Counted from the stretch's first letter, positions 6,832-16,335 are shown. The stretch is DNA of 64,000 nucleotides from an uncultured Bacteroidota bacterium (GCA_903883965.1 CAISCU010000043.1:1-64000); one strand, 5' to 3'. Made by a program: numbers and translations. Notes: generated by a model not told the origin, from the letters alone.

Positions 6832-9705
6832 TTATTTAGAAAATATTTTGCTGTTGTTTCTGTATGATGGCAAGTCTAAGTACCAATCAGTATTGGTTGT
6901 TCCGCCACTGGTTGCCCAGTTTGAAAAGTTCAAATACACCTGTGTGAAATCTGATTTCTCTGTAGCTTGTGGTATTGATTGGCCAATATTCAATGCCCAT
7001 GGCAATCCACTTGCTGTTTTGTAATACGTTTCCATTGATGGATTGCTCGCATCTTGCTTTTGTCCAAAATAACTAAGGTTGGCTTTTGAGCTTGGTACTC
7101 TATTTGGCAAGTGTACTTCTTTGCCTCTTTCTTGTCCTACAATTAAGTAGGGGTTAAAAATAGATGAACTAAAATCAGCTATTGAAATAGGTGTTTCTTC
7201 TACTGCAAAAACCCCATTTTCAGCAAATTTTATTGTGATGGTGGTAGTATCCACGCCAACATTGGGTGCATCTGCTTCTACGTTTACAAAGGCAAATCCT
7301 GCGCTGTGTGGTAGTAAATCTTGGGCGTTTTTAATGACTACAATGTTGGCTGTTGTTTGGGCAGCTTCGGTTCCATTTGAACTGATGGTTGTATAACCAA
7401 TATTATCGGTTTTTGCTCCTGTTACTGATATGATTTTACTAGCTGCAATACCATCCAATTGGAAGGCAAAACCATTGGCCAAACCTCCGCCTACTGCTTT
7501 GGTGTAAAAAGTATACTTGGCTTCTACTACTTGGTTCGATGCGTTGGTTACCACATTAAAGTTGTAATCCAATACCAAGTCATTGAAATCATAATCGCCA
7601 GTTGATGGCCACAAATCTTCAAATAACAATGTGCCATTGCCTTCTGCTGGGTAAGTATTATTGAATGCTTTATAGGCGTCGTTTGGATAGTCGTCAGATG
7701 CATCATCTACGCCGTCGTTGTCTGTGTCCGGACCGTTTTCAGATACTGGTGAGTTTGTTGTTCTGTTTGCTGTTGTTTTATAGCTATTGGCATACACATA
7801 TTCTGATGAACCTTCATTGTATTCAATAACAGTAAAATAGTAAGTTTGACCACCGGTTAAACCTGTTACATTAACAGTGCTACCCGTGCCATTATAAACA
7901 ACTGTTCCTGTGCCAATTTCACCTCCCGTTCCAAAAACTGTATTGGCAGTGTAGTTGATTCCGTTGGTAGGGTTTGTAGATACTGCTGAACTTAGGTTTG
8001 CAATGACAATTCTATTAGACCCATTTCCATTAGTCCAGCTCAATGTTAAACCAGTTTCTGTAACTGATGAAAAACTAATATTGGTAGCGCCTAATGTTGG
8101 TGCAGAGGTACTAGGAGTAACTGTTGCATTCGTGCTCAATCTGTTTGTTACTGCATAGTAAGTATTGCTCATTTCATAAAAATATTCATTCATTTCATAT
8201 ACATGAAAATAGTAGTTTCCAGTTGTTTCCAAATTGGTGATTGCTACACTATTCTCAGTTCCATTATATACTACAAAGCCTCCACCCACACTGGTTCCTG
8301 AACCATATATTGTATTGCCAACATAAGACCTAGAATCGGTACTGGTTGAAAAATCTGTGGCATTAATAGCTCTTGGTAAAGAATCTTTTCGGGCTATTAC
8401 AATTCTTCTATTTCCACTTCCATTTGTCCATGAAAAAGTTAAACCATTTGTAGTAATATTTGAAAAAACAGGACTAAATGCGCCAGTAGTTGGTGATAGT
8501 CTTTCAGGAGCTTTCATGCAAAAGGTAAAAGGTGTGGTATTAAAAATTGCAGTACCAGCAGCCAAATCACCATTGAACTCAAATACATCTACACAATAAT
8601 TATCACCCGCTGTAATTCTTGTTAAGTTGAAATTTCTGCCCATGGCATCTAAAGTATTCATGATATAGTTATTTCCCACCTTCCAATTCAACGCTGGACT
8701 TATACTAGCACTATAAGCGTTGTAAACAGTATTGTTACTTGGAATTGAAATTGGATCAGAACTCAATCTAGAAACCACTATTCTTCCATCTCCATTACCT
8801 GTGCTACCAAAACTTCCTAGCATAATTGTAGAGGGTGCATAGTCATGGTATAGGGTTATTGAGCCAGATGAAATAACCGTTGGTGCAGCCAATGCTATAG
8901 TAGCTGAACTTGTACTTAATCTCAATGCAGTTGGATTGCTGTAATCATATACATATTCCGCATTCAAATAATTGTACTCATATACATGAAAATAGTAATT
9001 TGAAGAAGGCGTTAAATTGGTGATATCAACTGTGTTTAAGGTACCATTGTAAACAATAAAACCATTTCCTATGGCATCTCCTGAACCAAAAGCAGTATTA
9101 TAGATACCTCCAAAATTGGCGTATTCGGGAACAGTATTGGGAGCAGCATCCTTACTCGCTATTACCAATCTTCTGGTACCATTTCCGGGTGTCCAACTAA
9201 AGGTCATGGATTTATACTTAATTTTTGTAAAGCTTGGGCTGCTTGGGCCAACAGTTGGAACTGCTGGTAAGGTGGTTTGGCTGGTACTTAATCTGATATC
9301 AGCGGGTGTAGTTGTATTCACTTCATACACACCACTAGTGAGTCTGTATTCATAAATATGAAAATAAATGGTTGTACCAAAGTCTAAATTGGTAAGATTC
9401 ACAAAAGAACCCGAACCATTGTAAACTACTTTGCCATTACCAATACTTGTTGCCGTAAAATAATTAGGATTTCCTGCAATTGCATAGTCAGAACTTGAAA
9501 GCACTGCAGTAGGAGCAGCATTGGGGCTTGCAATAACAATCCTTCTATTTCCATTACCCGCAGTCCAGGCTAGCCTGAAAGAGGTAGGAGCAATGTTAGT
9601 ATAAACCGGGTTGCTTGGAGCAACAGTTGGAACAGCTGCGAATGTGTTTAAACTGATTAATAACCATAAAAAGGTTATGCCAACTATTTTTTTCATTTGT
9701 GTCAT
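6832..9705 (-). CDS. Large secreted LruC-domain protein with five fibronectin-like repeats
   Basis: A 957-residue protein with a signal peptide (ITFLWLLISLNTFA). Residues ~25-650 hold five diverged ~125-residue units with WTxGNGxRRxVIA, FGxGxxIGxGxxVYNGT and YYFHVYEYN motifs, a fibronectin type III-like module common in Bacteroidota surface proteins. A calcium-binding-like DTDNDGVDDASDDYP stretch at ~660 leads into an LruC domain (FEDLWPSTGDYDFNDLVLDY). LruC-domain proteins are surface or matrix proteins of unknown role. No T9SS tail is evident. It starts 5 bp after the lipoprotein gene, so the two form an operon; a second ATG (9696) is an alternative start. The repeats produce spurious frames on the plus strand. 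Confidence 0.85.
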   Translation of the reverse strand: MTQMKKIVGITFLWLLISLNTFAAVPTVAPSNPVYTNIAPTSFRLAWTAGNGNRRIVIASPNAAPTAVLSSSDYAIAGNPNYFTATSIGNGKVVYNGSGSFVNLTNLDFGTTIYFHIYEYRLTSGVYEVNTTTPADIRLSTSQTTLPAVPTVGPSSPSFTKIKYKSMTFSWTPGNGTRRLVIASKDAAPNTVPEYANFGGIYNTAFGSGDAIGNGFIVYNGTLNTVDITNLTPSSNYYFHVYEYNYLNAEYVYDYSNPTALRLSTSSATIALAAPTVISSGSITLYHDYAPSTIMLGSFGSTGNGDGRIVVSRLSSDPISIPSNNTVYNAYSASISPALNWKVGNNYIMNTLDAMGRNFNLTRITAGDNYCVDVFEFNGDLAAGTAIFNTTPFTFCMKAPERLSPTTGAFSPVFSNITTNGLTFSWTNGSGNRRIVIARKDSLPRAINATDFSTSTDSRSYVGNTIYGSGTSVGGGFVVYNGTENSVAITNLETTGNYYFHVYEMNEYFYEMSNTYYAVTNRLSTNATVTPSTSAPTLGATNISFSSVTETGLTLSWTNGNGSNRIVIANLSSAVSTNPTNGINYTANTVFGTGGEIGTGTVVYNGTGSTVNVTGLTGGQTYYFTVIEYNEGSSEYVYANSYKTTANRTTNSPVSENGPDTDNDGVDDASDDYPNDAYKAFNNTYPAEGNGTLLFEDLWPSTGDYDFNDLVLDYNFNVVTNASNQVVEAKYTFYTKAVGGGLANGFAFQLDGIAASKIISVTGAKTDNIGYTTISSNGTEAAQTTANIVVIKNAQDLLPHSAGFAFVNVEADAPNVGVDTTTITIKFAENGVFAVEETPISIADFSSSIFNPYLIVGQERGKEVHLPNRVPSSKANLSYFGQKQDASNPSMETYYKTASGLPWALNIGQSIPQATEKSDFTQVYLNFSNWATSGGTTNTDWYLDLPSYRNNSKIFSK

Positions 9706-9710
9706 GCTGT

Positions 9711-10100
9711 TTATTTTATATTGAAGCTAATCTTGTTTGAACTGGTACTGAATTCTTTTTGAGTTCCAGCAAAAACTACTTTCATGGTTTTGATATGTGC
9801 AGGCACTTCAATTGAAGTAGAAAATTGCTCCTTAGCACTATGAAGCTTTTTGAAATAGACTACACCTGATGCATCAACTATCTTTAATACCGATTTTCTA
9901 TTGTCGTTTAAAAGAGGTTGAATTTGAACATGGATGAGATTGTTGGTAGCCCATTTGAAATTTTGAGGCGTTTTCATTTCTGCAAATTTTACCGCAGTAG
10001 TGGAGCCCTTTTCCTCTTTCACAATTTCTTGTTTTCGGCAACTGTAAAGACCCAACTGAAGTAAGCAAGCAGCGGTCAGGATTGTTTTGGTGTATTTCAT
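9711..10100 (-). CDS. Small lipoprotein preceding the LruC protein
   Basis: A 129-residue protein. The start at 10100 is preferred over an upstream in-frame ATG (10139) because it places a proper lipoprotein signal (MKYTKTILTAACLLQLGLYSC) at the N-terminus. The rest is predicted beta-rich with no family recognised. The 5-bp gap to the LruC gene and the shared terminator suggest the pair works together, perhaps as periplasmic or surface partner, which is an inference. Confidence 0.7.
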   Translation of the reverse strand: MKYTKTILTAACLLQLGLYSCRKQEIVKEEKGSTTAVKFAEMKTPQNFKWATNNLIHVQIQPLLNDNRKSVLKIVDASGVVYFKKLHSAKEQFSTSIEVPAHIKTMKVVFAGTQKEFSTSSNKISFNIK

Positions 10101-10341
10101 CGATGACAATTTTACCCATCGTTGATAAAACAATGCCATAAATATAAATAAGTATATAAATGGCTGTAAAACTGAAACTTAAGGCAATATTATTTTGACA
10201 CTTTAAATTGGTGTTTTATCCCTGTTTGGGACTGGTTGTGTTTGTTTTCTAATTTTGGGAAACTCCATGAAACACATTTTCACAATCAATTTTTACCTAG
10301 AAGCTTGTAGAATTCGGGTAAATAAAGTTGAATTTTTAGAA

Positions 10342-11691
10342 TTAATTGTTGCTAATGAAGTGGTAATCTTTGAGCCTACTTTTCCAGCTTTGAGTACCCG
10401 TATGAATTTGGGCATTCAATAGGTTCAACAAACTGTACAAACCAAAATAGGTTCTATTGATGTACAAGGCATGCTGCGAACCCCTACCCACTTTAGACTT
10501 TTTCAATTCTTCTATTTTACTCACCTCTTCAGCCATTGCATAAATCTGATTGATGTAAGCATCGTTGCCAAAATCAAATTCAGCATCATCAAAAGGTTTG
10601 CGAAGAAGTGTAGTCATTTTTACAAAAGCATCGGTTATCACTTGTTGCACTTCTGCGCTGTCGTTATCCGTGATAATTTCCTGTTGCAACATAATTTTCC
10701 TGATAATTGAATTGTCTTGAACAATTTCGGGTATCAATAACGCAAAATAATTCAAGTAGAAATCTTCAGGAATTTCTTTGACACAACCAAAATCAATCAC
10801 CCCCAATTGGCCATCTGTTTGCATGATAAAATTTCCTGGGTGTGGATCGGCATGAACGGCTTTGAGTTCATGAACCTGGGTATTATAAAAATCCCACATG
10901 GCTTGTCCAATCTGATTTTTGATTGCTTGAGACGGGTTTGTACTCAAAAACTTATCTAGGTGAAAACCCGACAGCCAATCCATTGTCAATACCCGTTTTG
11001 AGGAGAATGCTTTGTGGTAATTTGTAAAAACTAAATTGGGTATGTTTTTACAAGCCTGGGTTATTTCTATGCTTCTGTTTAGTTCTAACTCATAATCTGT
11101 TTCTTCAAGCAATTTGGTTTCTACTTCTTGAATGTATTTTTCAAGTTCATTTTCATTCATATCCAACAAGCGGAATGCAATGGGCTTCACAATTTTTAAA
11201 TCACTTTTAATACTTTCTGCAACGCCTGGATACTGAATTTTAACTGCCAAGAGCTGCCCATTTAAGCTTGCTTGATGGACCTGTCCAATACTGGCCGCAT
11301 TGGCTGCTTTCATGTCAAAACTATCAAATAAATCTTGAGGGGTTTTACCAAATGTTTTGACAAATGTTTGAACTATCAGCGGACCCGATAAAGGCGGGGC
11401 ACTGTATTGTGCCATCTGAAATTTGTTGGTATACTGCTTGGGGAGTATGTTCTTTTCCATGCTCAGCATTTGGGCAACCTTGAGCGCACTCCCTTTGAGT
11501 TCGCTCAAGGCATTGTACACATCATTGGCATTGTTTTCATGCAACTCGTCTTTGCTCAAAGATGGGTCAACTATTTTTTTAGAATAGTGCTTAATATAGT
11601 TGCCACCAATTTGAGCACCTGTTTTTACAAATCGCATGGCTCTCTGAACCTTGGTACTTGGAATGCTGTTTTGCTCCGATAAGGTTTCCAT
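10342..11691 (-). CDS. AarF/ABC1/UbiB-family atypical kinase
   Basis: A 449-residue member of the UbiB/Coq8 family, linked in other organisms to isoprenoid quinone biosynthesis and lipid handling by ATPase activity. The alanine-rich nucleotide loop (ANAASIGQVHQA), the VAIK-like lysine (LAVKIQYPG), the HADPHPGNF catalytic loop and the VIDFGCVKE metal-binding motif are present. The N-terminal family motif KxGQ reads KVAQ here (about residues 71-74), a glycine to alanine change in a motif that normally guards the active site. The start is 2 bp after the TetR gene, so the two are co-transcribed. Confidence 0.85.
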   Translation of the reverse strand: METLSEQNSIPSTKVQRAMRFVKTGAQIGGNYIKHYSKKIVDPSLSKDELHENNANDVYNALSELKGSALKVAQMLSMEKNILPKQYTNKFQMAQYSAPPLSGPLIVQTFVKTFGKTPQDLFDSFDMKAANAASIGQVHQASLNGQLLAVKIQYPGVAESIKSDLKIVKPIAFRLLDMNENELEKYIQEVETKLLEETDYELELNRSIEITQACKNIPNLVFTNYHKAFSSKRVLTMDWLSGFHLDKFLSTNPSQAIKNQIGQAMWDFYNTQVHELKAVHADPHPGNFIMQTDGQLGVIDFGCVKEIPEDFYLNYFALLIPEIVQDNSIIRKIMLQQEIITDNDSAEVQQVITDAFVKMTTLLRKPFDDAEFDFGNDAYINQIYAMAEEVSKIEELKKSKVGRGSQHALYINRTYFGLYSLLNLLNAQIHTGTQSWKSRLKDYHFISNN

Positions 11692-11693
11692 GC

Positions 11694-12320
11694 TTATTTG
11701 TTTTGAAATAAAAACTTTCCAAAATCAAGTGCGGCGTCTAGGGGGCTTTTACCCAACAAGTCCATGGCTAAATTCACGCTCTTTTCAATAGCAGCATCTG
11801 TTTTCTCAAATGATGGGCTGGTATCATCTGTCCAAAACTTTAACACAAATAAAAAATTCAACCAGAGCCCTTCGGCATATTTACTGTCTATGAACTTGCG
11901 CTCTTGAATTTCGTTTGATGCAATGCCTGTTGTTAATATAGGCTGAATATGGGCCAAAAATACCTGGTGCAATCCTTTTAAATAGGCTGGCCACTGAAGG
12001 CTGGGCTTCCAATCTCGGGTTTTTAAATACTGAACAAAACTCCTATTAGGTTTTAAATCTTCTATAAAAGTATAAAAAATGGCCAATACTTTTTCTCTTG
12101 AGCTGTAGGTGTTCCAAGGTTCACTTTGAGTACATTTTTGCATGCATTCTTCAAACCAAACCTGGTAAATTTCACTTTCCAATGATGCTAAGCTGGAAAA
12201 ATAATTATAGAAATCCAGCTCTGTCATACCCAAGTGTTTGGCAAACAAATACACACTTTGAGGTTGGCTATTGTGTTCGAGGGTATATTGAATATAGGAT
12301 TGTATTAATTGGGTTTTCAT
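11694..12320 (-). CDS. TetR/AcrR-family regulator paired with the UbiB-type kinase
   Basis: A 208-residue all-helical protein. The first ~45 residues fit a TetR DNA-binding domain (SVYLFAKHLGMTELDFYNYF as recognition region) and the rest a ligand/dimer domain rich in tryptophan and phenylalanine (LKTRDWKPSLQWPAYLKGL). It precedes the UbiB-type kinase by 2 bp. TetR-kinase pairs of this kind occur in other Bacteroidota, so it probably controls the kinase operon or senses a lipid or quinone-related ligand; that is inference. Confidence 0.75.
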   Translation of the reverse strand: MKTQLIQSYIQYTLEHNSQPQSVYLFAKHLGMTELDFYNYFSSLASLESEIYQVWFEECMQKCTQSEPWNTYSSREKVLAIFYTFIEDLKPNRSFVQYLKTRDWKPSLQWPAYLKGLHQVFLAHIQPILTTGIASNEIQERKFIDSKYAEGLWLNFLFVLKFWTDDTSPSFEKTDAAIEKSVNLAMDLLGKSPLDAALDFGKFLFQNK

Positions 12321-12425
12321 GCATAGAAAACATTCAAAACCAATTTATGTTTTAAGAGCATCAAACCATAAGTATTTGGCACTTAAAAAACACCTTACAA
12401 TGAGCTGTCCAACATAAATGATTGT

Positions 12426-13844
12426 TTAACGGAATTGTTGAATTAACGCTATTTCTTCTTCAGGATAACTCAACAAAGTTTGCATATTTTGCGTATCAAG
12501 CACAGCAAAGTCTTCTTCAAACAGCAACAAAAATTGCGCATTGGTATCAATTGGAGACCTTTCAAGTTTGGGCAACCAATTTAAACCTTGGGTTTCTTGG
12601 TAAAAATTAAAGCTGGGACTGAATTGCCAATTGGCAGAAAAATCAAGCACTTCATTGCTTTTGCTGTAAGTAGCAAGTGTAGCCAAAATTTCATCTGTAT
12701 GGCAATCATAAGGTATTTCTCTGAATCGTTTAGGTTGGGTTGCGTTGATGGTATGAAAATACAACAAGCCAACAAAACCGATTGAAAAAGTCAAATACAC
12801 GGGCTTCAAAGGAATAATGGTATAAATGAACAACAAGAAATAGGCAACAGTCATCATAAAAACAATGGTCAAGAATAAGCCTGTGCGTTTAATGGGATAC
12901 AAACTGCCAGTTAATACATGATTGAGGTAAACCAATACACAAGAACAAACCAAAAAATACAAAAGTGTTGTCCATATTTTATAGTGGGTATTGTTGCGCA
13001 ATTGTTTAAAACCAAAAAGCACCAAAGCAAATACAACCATACCAGGAACCATCCATGTCCAAAGCCTTAAAAAGTAGGGATTGAGCGAATAATTTTGATC
13101 GTAAATTAAACACCACAGTTGGTCGTTTAATACATTTTCTATAAAACCCGTATTTCCTCCAAAATAAAGTTGCTTAGCTGAACTTAACTGTATAAATACA
13201 TGTCCCAAATACACCAATGACAAAAGAGGAAACAAATAAGTTTTGAGTAAATTATAAATTTGCCAGTGGTTTGGTTTGCGGATGTTTTGTAACAAATGTA
13301 AACTCAACAATGAGAACCAAAAATAAACCAAATTAAAGTTGGCCAATAAGGCAAGTGTTGCAAACTGAACTGCCCATATTTGCTGCTTACTCCCTACTTC
13401 ATGCTTGAGATACAGATAACAAGTCATTGCAAGCAGAGAAAATGAAAAAGCATAGCCTCTGGCCATTGAAAAAAAATCAAGCAAATAAGGGCTACAACAA
13501 GGTATCAAAAACAAGAAGCCTATCAAGTATTTTTCTTTGGTTTTAAACAGTTGGTATAAGCTCCAAACAAACAAACCAAACGAGGCCCAAGACAACATTC
13601 TTAAAAATCCTGGATGACTCAAACCCATTGCATAAATGCCTTTCATAAATAGGGTATTGAACAAATGGTTATTGGCACTCACCTCTTCTTTAAATGCAAG
13701 TATTTCTGGAATTGATTTACTTGAGTACACCTCAAAACTAAAAGCTTCATCATGTGTAAAGGGAGCTTGAAACGATTTAGTTACTACCAAACCAAGCAAT
13801 ACCAATGCTGGAATAAAAATGGCATATTTAAATTGCTTAAACAC
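12426..13844 (-). CDS. Polytopic membrane protein, GT-C glycosyltransferase-like
   Basis: A 472-residue protein with about ten membrane spans. The first extracytoplasmic loop carries THDEAFSF, an acidic motif placed as in GT-C/GT39-type transferases, which take sugar from a lipid-phosphate carrier. A soluble ~80-residue C-terminal part follows the last span (FREIPYDCHTDEILATLATY). Substrate and acceptor cannot be read from the sequence. It starts 25 bp after the PaaD-like gene, which could place them in one transcript without implying shared function. Confidence 0.65.
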   Translation of the reverse strand: MFKQFKYAIFIPALVLLGLVVTKSFQAPFTHDEAFSFEVYSSKSIPEILAFKEEVSANNHLFNTLFMKGIYAMGLSHPGFLRMLSWASFGLFVWSLYQLFKTKEKYLIGFLFLIPCCSPYLLDFFSMARGYAFSFSLLAMTCYLYLKHEVGSKQQIWAVQFATLALLANFNLVYFWFSLLSLHLLQNIRKPNHWQIYNLLKTYLFPLLSLVYLGHVFIQLSSAKQLYFGGNTGFIENVLNDQLWCLIYDQNYSLNPYFLRLWTWMVPGMVVFALVLFGFKQLRNNTHYKIWTTLLYFLVCSCVLVYLNHVLTGSLYPIKRTGLFLTIVFMMTVAYFLLFIYTIIPLKPVYLTFSIGFVGLLYFHTINATQPKRFREIPYDCHTDEILATLATYSKSNEVLDFSANWQFSPSFNFYQETQGLNWLPKLERSPIDTNAQFLLLFEEDFAVLDTQNMQTLLSYPEEEIALIQQFR

Positions 13845-13869
13845 TTATAACACCAACTAATGCTATCTA

Positions 13870-14355
13870 TTAAACAACAGGCTTAAATTGTTCAAATGCT
13901 TGCAAACAATTGTTGCAATAGTGCAAGCTCCTGCACAAGGTTGGCCCAAAAGGCGATTTCATTTCTACATTGTTGCTGCCACAAAACGGGCAACAAATTT
14001 CAGTTAACAAGGCTTCAGTAATTTCTCCTTGGTGTTTGGGTGGAGGTGCTAAACCATGTTTTTTTAAACACAGCAAACCCCTTTCCGTAATTTTATTACT
14101 ATCCCAAGGTTTGTCAAATGTGGTTTGTACAATAGGTTCTTGAATGCCTATTTTTATTAACTGCTCCCTTACCATCTCTTCCATCATAGCAATTGCAGGG
14201 CAGCCCGTAAACGTGGGAGTCATTTCTACAAATACGCTATTTTCACTTCTCACTTCTACTTTGGTAATAATACCCATATCTACCATAGAAAGTGTAGGTA
14301 TTTCTGGATCGTTAACCAATTGAAGTGCCTCCCAAATTTCCTGTTCAGTTTTCAT
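13870..14355 (-). CDS. paaD: PaaD-like Fe-S assembly/oxygenase accessory protein
   Basis: A 161-residue protein with a MIP18-type domain (LVNDPEIPTLSMVDMGII, TPTFTGCPA with the conserved Cys) and a C-terminal four-cysteine ribbon (CPFCGSNN ... CNNC). This combination is that of PaaD/PaaJ, which serves the phenylacetyl-CoA epoxidase complex, probably in iron or Fe-S centre maturation. No paaA, B, C or E gene is in the window, so it stands alone here. The true start is ATG 14355; an open frame continues upstream only because it reads the repeat-rich tail of the helicase gene in another phase. Confidence 0.8.
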   Translation of the reverse strand: MKTEQEIWEALQLVNDPEIPTLSMVDMGIITKVEVRSENSVFVEMTPTFTGCPAIAMMEEMVREQLIKIGIQEPIVQTTFDKPWDSNKITERGLLCLKKHGLAPPPKHQGEITEALLTEICCPFCGSNNVEMKSPFGPTLCRSLHYCNNCLQAFEQFKPVV

Positions 14356-14375
14356 TTGCAATTGCTTTAAAACAA

Positions 14376-14408
14376 AAATAGCCGGAATGTTGAACATTCC
14401 GGCTATTT
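14376..14408 (-). terminator. Rho-independent terminator after the DEAD-box helicase
   Basis: Perfect 16-bp inverted repeat AAATAGCCGGAATGTT / AACATTCCGGCTATTT around one central base, 14 bp after the helicase stop and followed on the minus strand by a T-rich run. It separates the helicase from paaD. Confidence 0.9.
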
Positions 14409-14422
14409 GATTTATGATCTTC

Positions 14423-16312
14423 TTATGACCTTCTTCTTCTTGAGCTACCTTCTGAGCTGCTGCGTCTTTCGCCTCCAAATCCGCCACCGCCAGAACGACG
14501 GTCGCCACCTCTATCAGAACCACCGCTGCGTCTTTCACCACCGCCATAACTTCTGCCCGATGACTCTCCGCCACCATAGCTACGTCTTTCTCCACCACCG
14601 CTGCGTCTTTCGCCGCCGCCATAACTTCTGCCAGATGATTCTCCACCACCATAGCTTCTGCCGCCGCCACTTCTTCCATAGCCGCTTCCGCCTCCACTCG
14701 ATTTGTCACCTGAAAGTTCAGCTCTAACACTTCTACCCGCATATTGTTGTCCGTTTAGGGCAGCAATAATTTGTTGTGAGTGTTCTGGTAAAGCATCTAC
14801 AAAACTGTAAACACCGCTTACGTCTACACGCAAATCTTTCCAACTCACATTCGATGCATCTGCAACCCAATCTTTAAAGCTGCGAATATCAAAACCATCT
14901 TTTTTGCCTAAGCTTACAAAAATTCTAGAACCTTTGTAACCTCTTGTAGAACCATCTTTTCCGGCCGATCCTTTGTCAAAACCTGATGCATTTAAATCTG
15001 GTTCATTCATAAAGTCAACAGAAAAACGTCTCAACTCTAAAGAAAGTATTTTTTGAACCAATTCTTTGGTGTCTAACTCCATCAAAGCATCAACTGCCTT
15101 TTGAACTTGTACATCAAAAATATGTTCTTCAATTTCAGTATTAATGATTGTATCGGTAAATGCCAACAATTTCTTGTCTCTTACTTCTTGTGCAGAAGGA
15201 ATCATGATTTTCTCGAACTTTACATTGCTAATGCGTTCGATGTCTTTTAAACGACCGCCTTCACGCATGTTTAACAAGGTAAATGAAACACCCGTTTTAC
15301 CTGCACGTGCTGTTCTACCACTTCTGTGTGTATAGTTTTCAATTTCATCAGGTAATTGGAAGTGAATAACATGGGTTAAACCTGTAACATCAATTCCCCT
15401 AGCAGCTACATCAGTTGCCAACAAAATTCTGATGGCATGGTGACGAAACCTGTTCATCACTTTTTCTCTTTGTGCTTGGCTTAAATCACCGTGCAAACAA
15501 TCTGCGTTGTAACCATCTTTGATCAATTTGTCACTAACTTCTTGTGTTTCATTTTTGGTTTTACAAAAAATGATTGCATAAATGTTGTCGCTGTTAAAGT
15601 CTACATAACGTTTTAATGCAGCATACTTGTCTTTTGCATGAATGGTTGCATACTGGTGTGTAATGTTGGCATTACCCGAATTGCTTTTACCTACAGAAAG
15701 TTCAACAGGATCTTTCATGTACCTGTTGGCAATGTTTCTGATTTGTTTAGGCATAGTTGCACTGAACAAACAAACGCGCTTTTCATCGGGCGTATGCCCC
15801 AAAATAAATTCTACGTCTTCTTCAAAACCCATGTTGAGCATTTCATCAGCTTCGTCCAAAACCACATATTTTACATGTTTAATTTGAACAGCTTTACGCT
15901 CCATAAGGTCCATCAGTCTTCCTGGTGTTGCAACAACAATCTGAGCACCTCTTTTAAGTTCAGAAACCTGGCGCTCAATGCTGCTTCCACCGTATACAGA
16001 TACAATGTTGATGCCTGGTTTAAATTTTCCGTACGCAGTTAAATCTTTGCTAATTTGAACGCAAAGTTCTCTGGTTGGACAAATAATTAGAGCTTGTACA
16101 AATTTACTTTGTGGCTCTATGAGTTGAATAATCGGAACGCCAAATGCGGCGGTTTTTCCGGTGCCCGTCTGGGCTAAACCCAAGATGTCTCTCTCTGTTT
16201 CCAAATAAACAGGTATTGACTGTTCTTGGATGGCTGTGGGGTTCTCAAACCCCAATTCCTGAATCGCATTCAGGATGAGCGTGTCTACGCCCAATTCACT
16301 AAAATTTTTCAA
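14423..16312 (-). CDS. DEAD-box RNA helicase with DbpA-type RNA-binding domain and RGG tail
   Basis: A 629-residue ATP-dependent RNA helicase of the DeaD/CsdA type, which helps ribosome assembly and RNA decay, often in the cold. All core motifs are visible: Q motif region, AQTGTGKT, PTREL, TPGRL, DEAD, SAT, ATDVAARGID and HRSGRTARAG. After the core comes a DbpA-like RNA-binding domain (RIFVSLGKKDGFDIRSF). The last ~110 residues are arginine-glycine-serine-tyrosine repeats (SYGGGESSGRSYGGGERRSGG), a disordered RNA-binding tail encoded by short repeated DNA units. A terminator follows and a TATCTTTG element lies upstream. Confidence 0.95.
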   Translation of the reverse strand: MKNFSELGVDTLILNAIQELGFENPTAIQEQSIPVYLETERDILGLAQTGTGKTAAFGVPIIQLIEPQSKFVQALIICPTRELCVQISKDLTAYGKFKPGINIVSVYGGSSIERQVSELKRGAQIVVATPGRLMDLMERKAVQIKHVKYVVLDEADEMLNMGFEEDVEFILGHTPDEKRVCLFSATMPKQIRNIANRYMKDPVELSVGKSNSGNANITHQYATIHAKDKYAALKRYVDFNSDNIYAIIFCKTKNETQEVSDKLIKDGYNADCLHGDLSQAQREKVMNRFRHHAIRILLATDVAARGIDVTGLTHVIHFQLPDEIENYTHRSGRTARAGKTGVSFTLLNMREGGRLKDIERISNVKFEKIMIPSAQEVRDKKLLAFTDTIINTEIEEHIFDVQVQKAVDALMELDTKELVQKILSLELRRFSVDFMNEPDLNASGFDKGSAGKDGSTRGYKGSRIFVSLGKKDGFDIRSFKDWVADASNVSWKDLRVDVSGVYSFVDALPEHSQQIIAALNGQQYAGRSVRAELSGDKSSGGGSGYGRSGGGRSYGGGESSGRSYGGGERRSGGGERRSYGGGESSGRSYGGGERRSGGSDRGGDRRSGGGGFGGERRSSSEGSSRRRRS

Positions 16313-16335
16313 AGTACTTTATTAAAAATGAGCGG

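Noticed and set aside
7955-9355. Three plus-strand frames with similar sequences inside the LruC gene
   Set aside because: They resemble each other only because they are antisense to the repeated fibronectin-like modules.
14440-14700. Short spaced repeats considered as a CRISPR array
   Set aside because: Repeat units vary in length and spacing, have no unique spacers and encode the RGG tail in frame.
14356-14742. Upstream extension of the paaD frame giving a 290-residue fusion protein rich in Ala, Glu and Val
   Set aside because: The extra part is the RGG-tail DNA of the helicase read in another phase and crosses a strong terminator; PaaD homologues begin at the ATG at 14355.
15638-16042. 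134-codon plus-strand frame inside the helicase gene
   Set aside because: It is antisense to conserved helicase motifs and has no family-like sequence.
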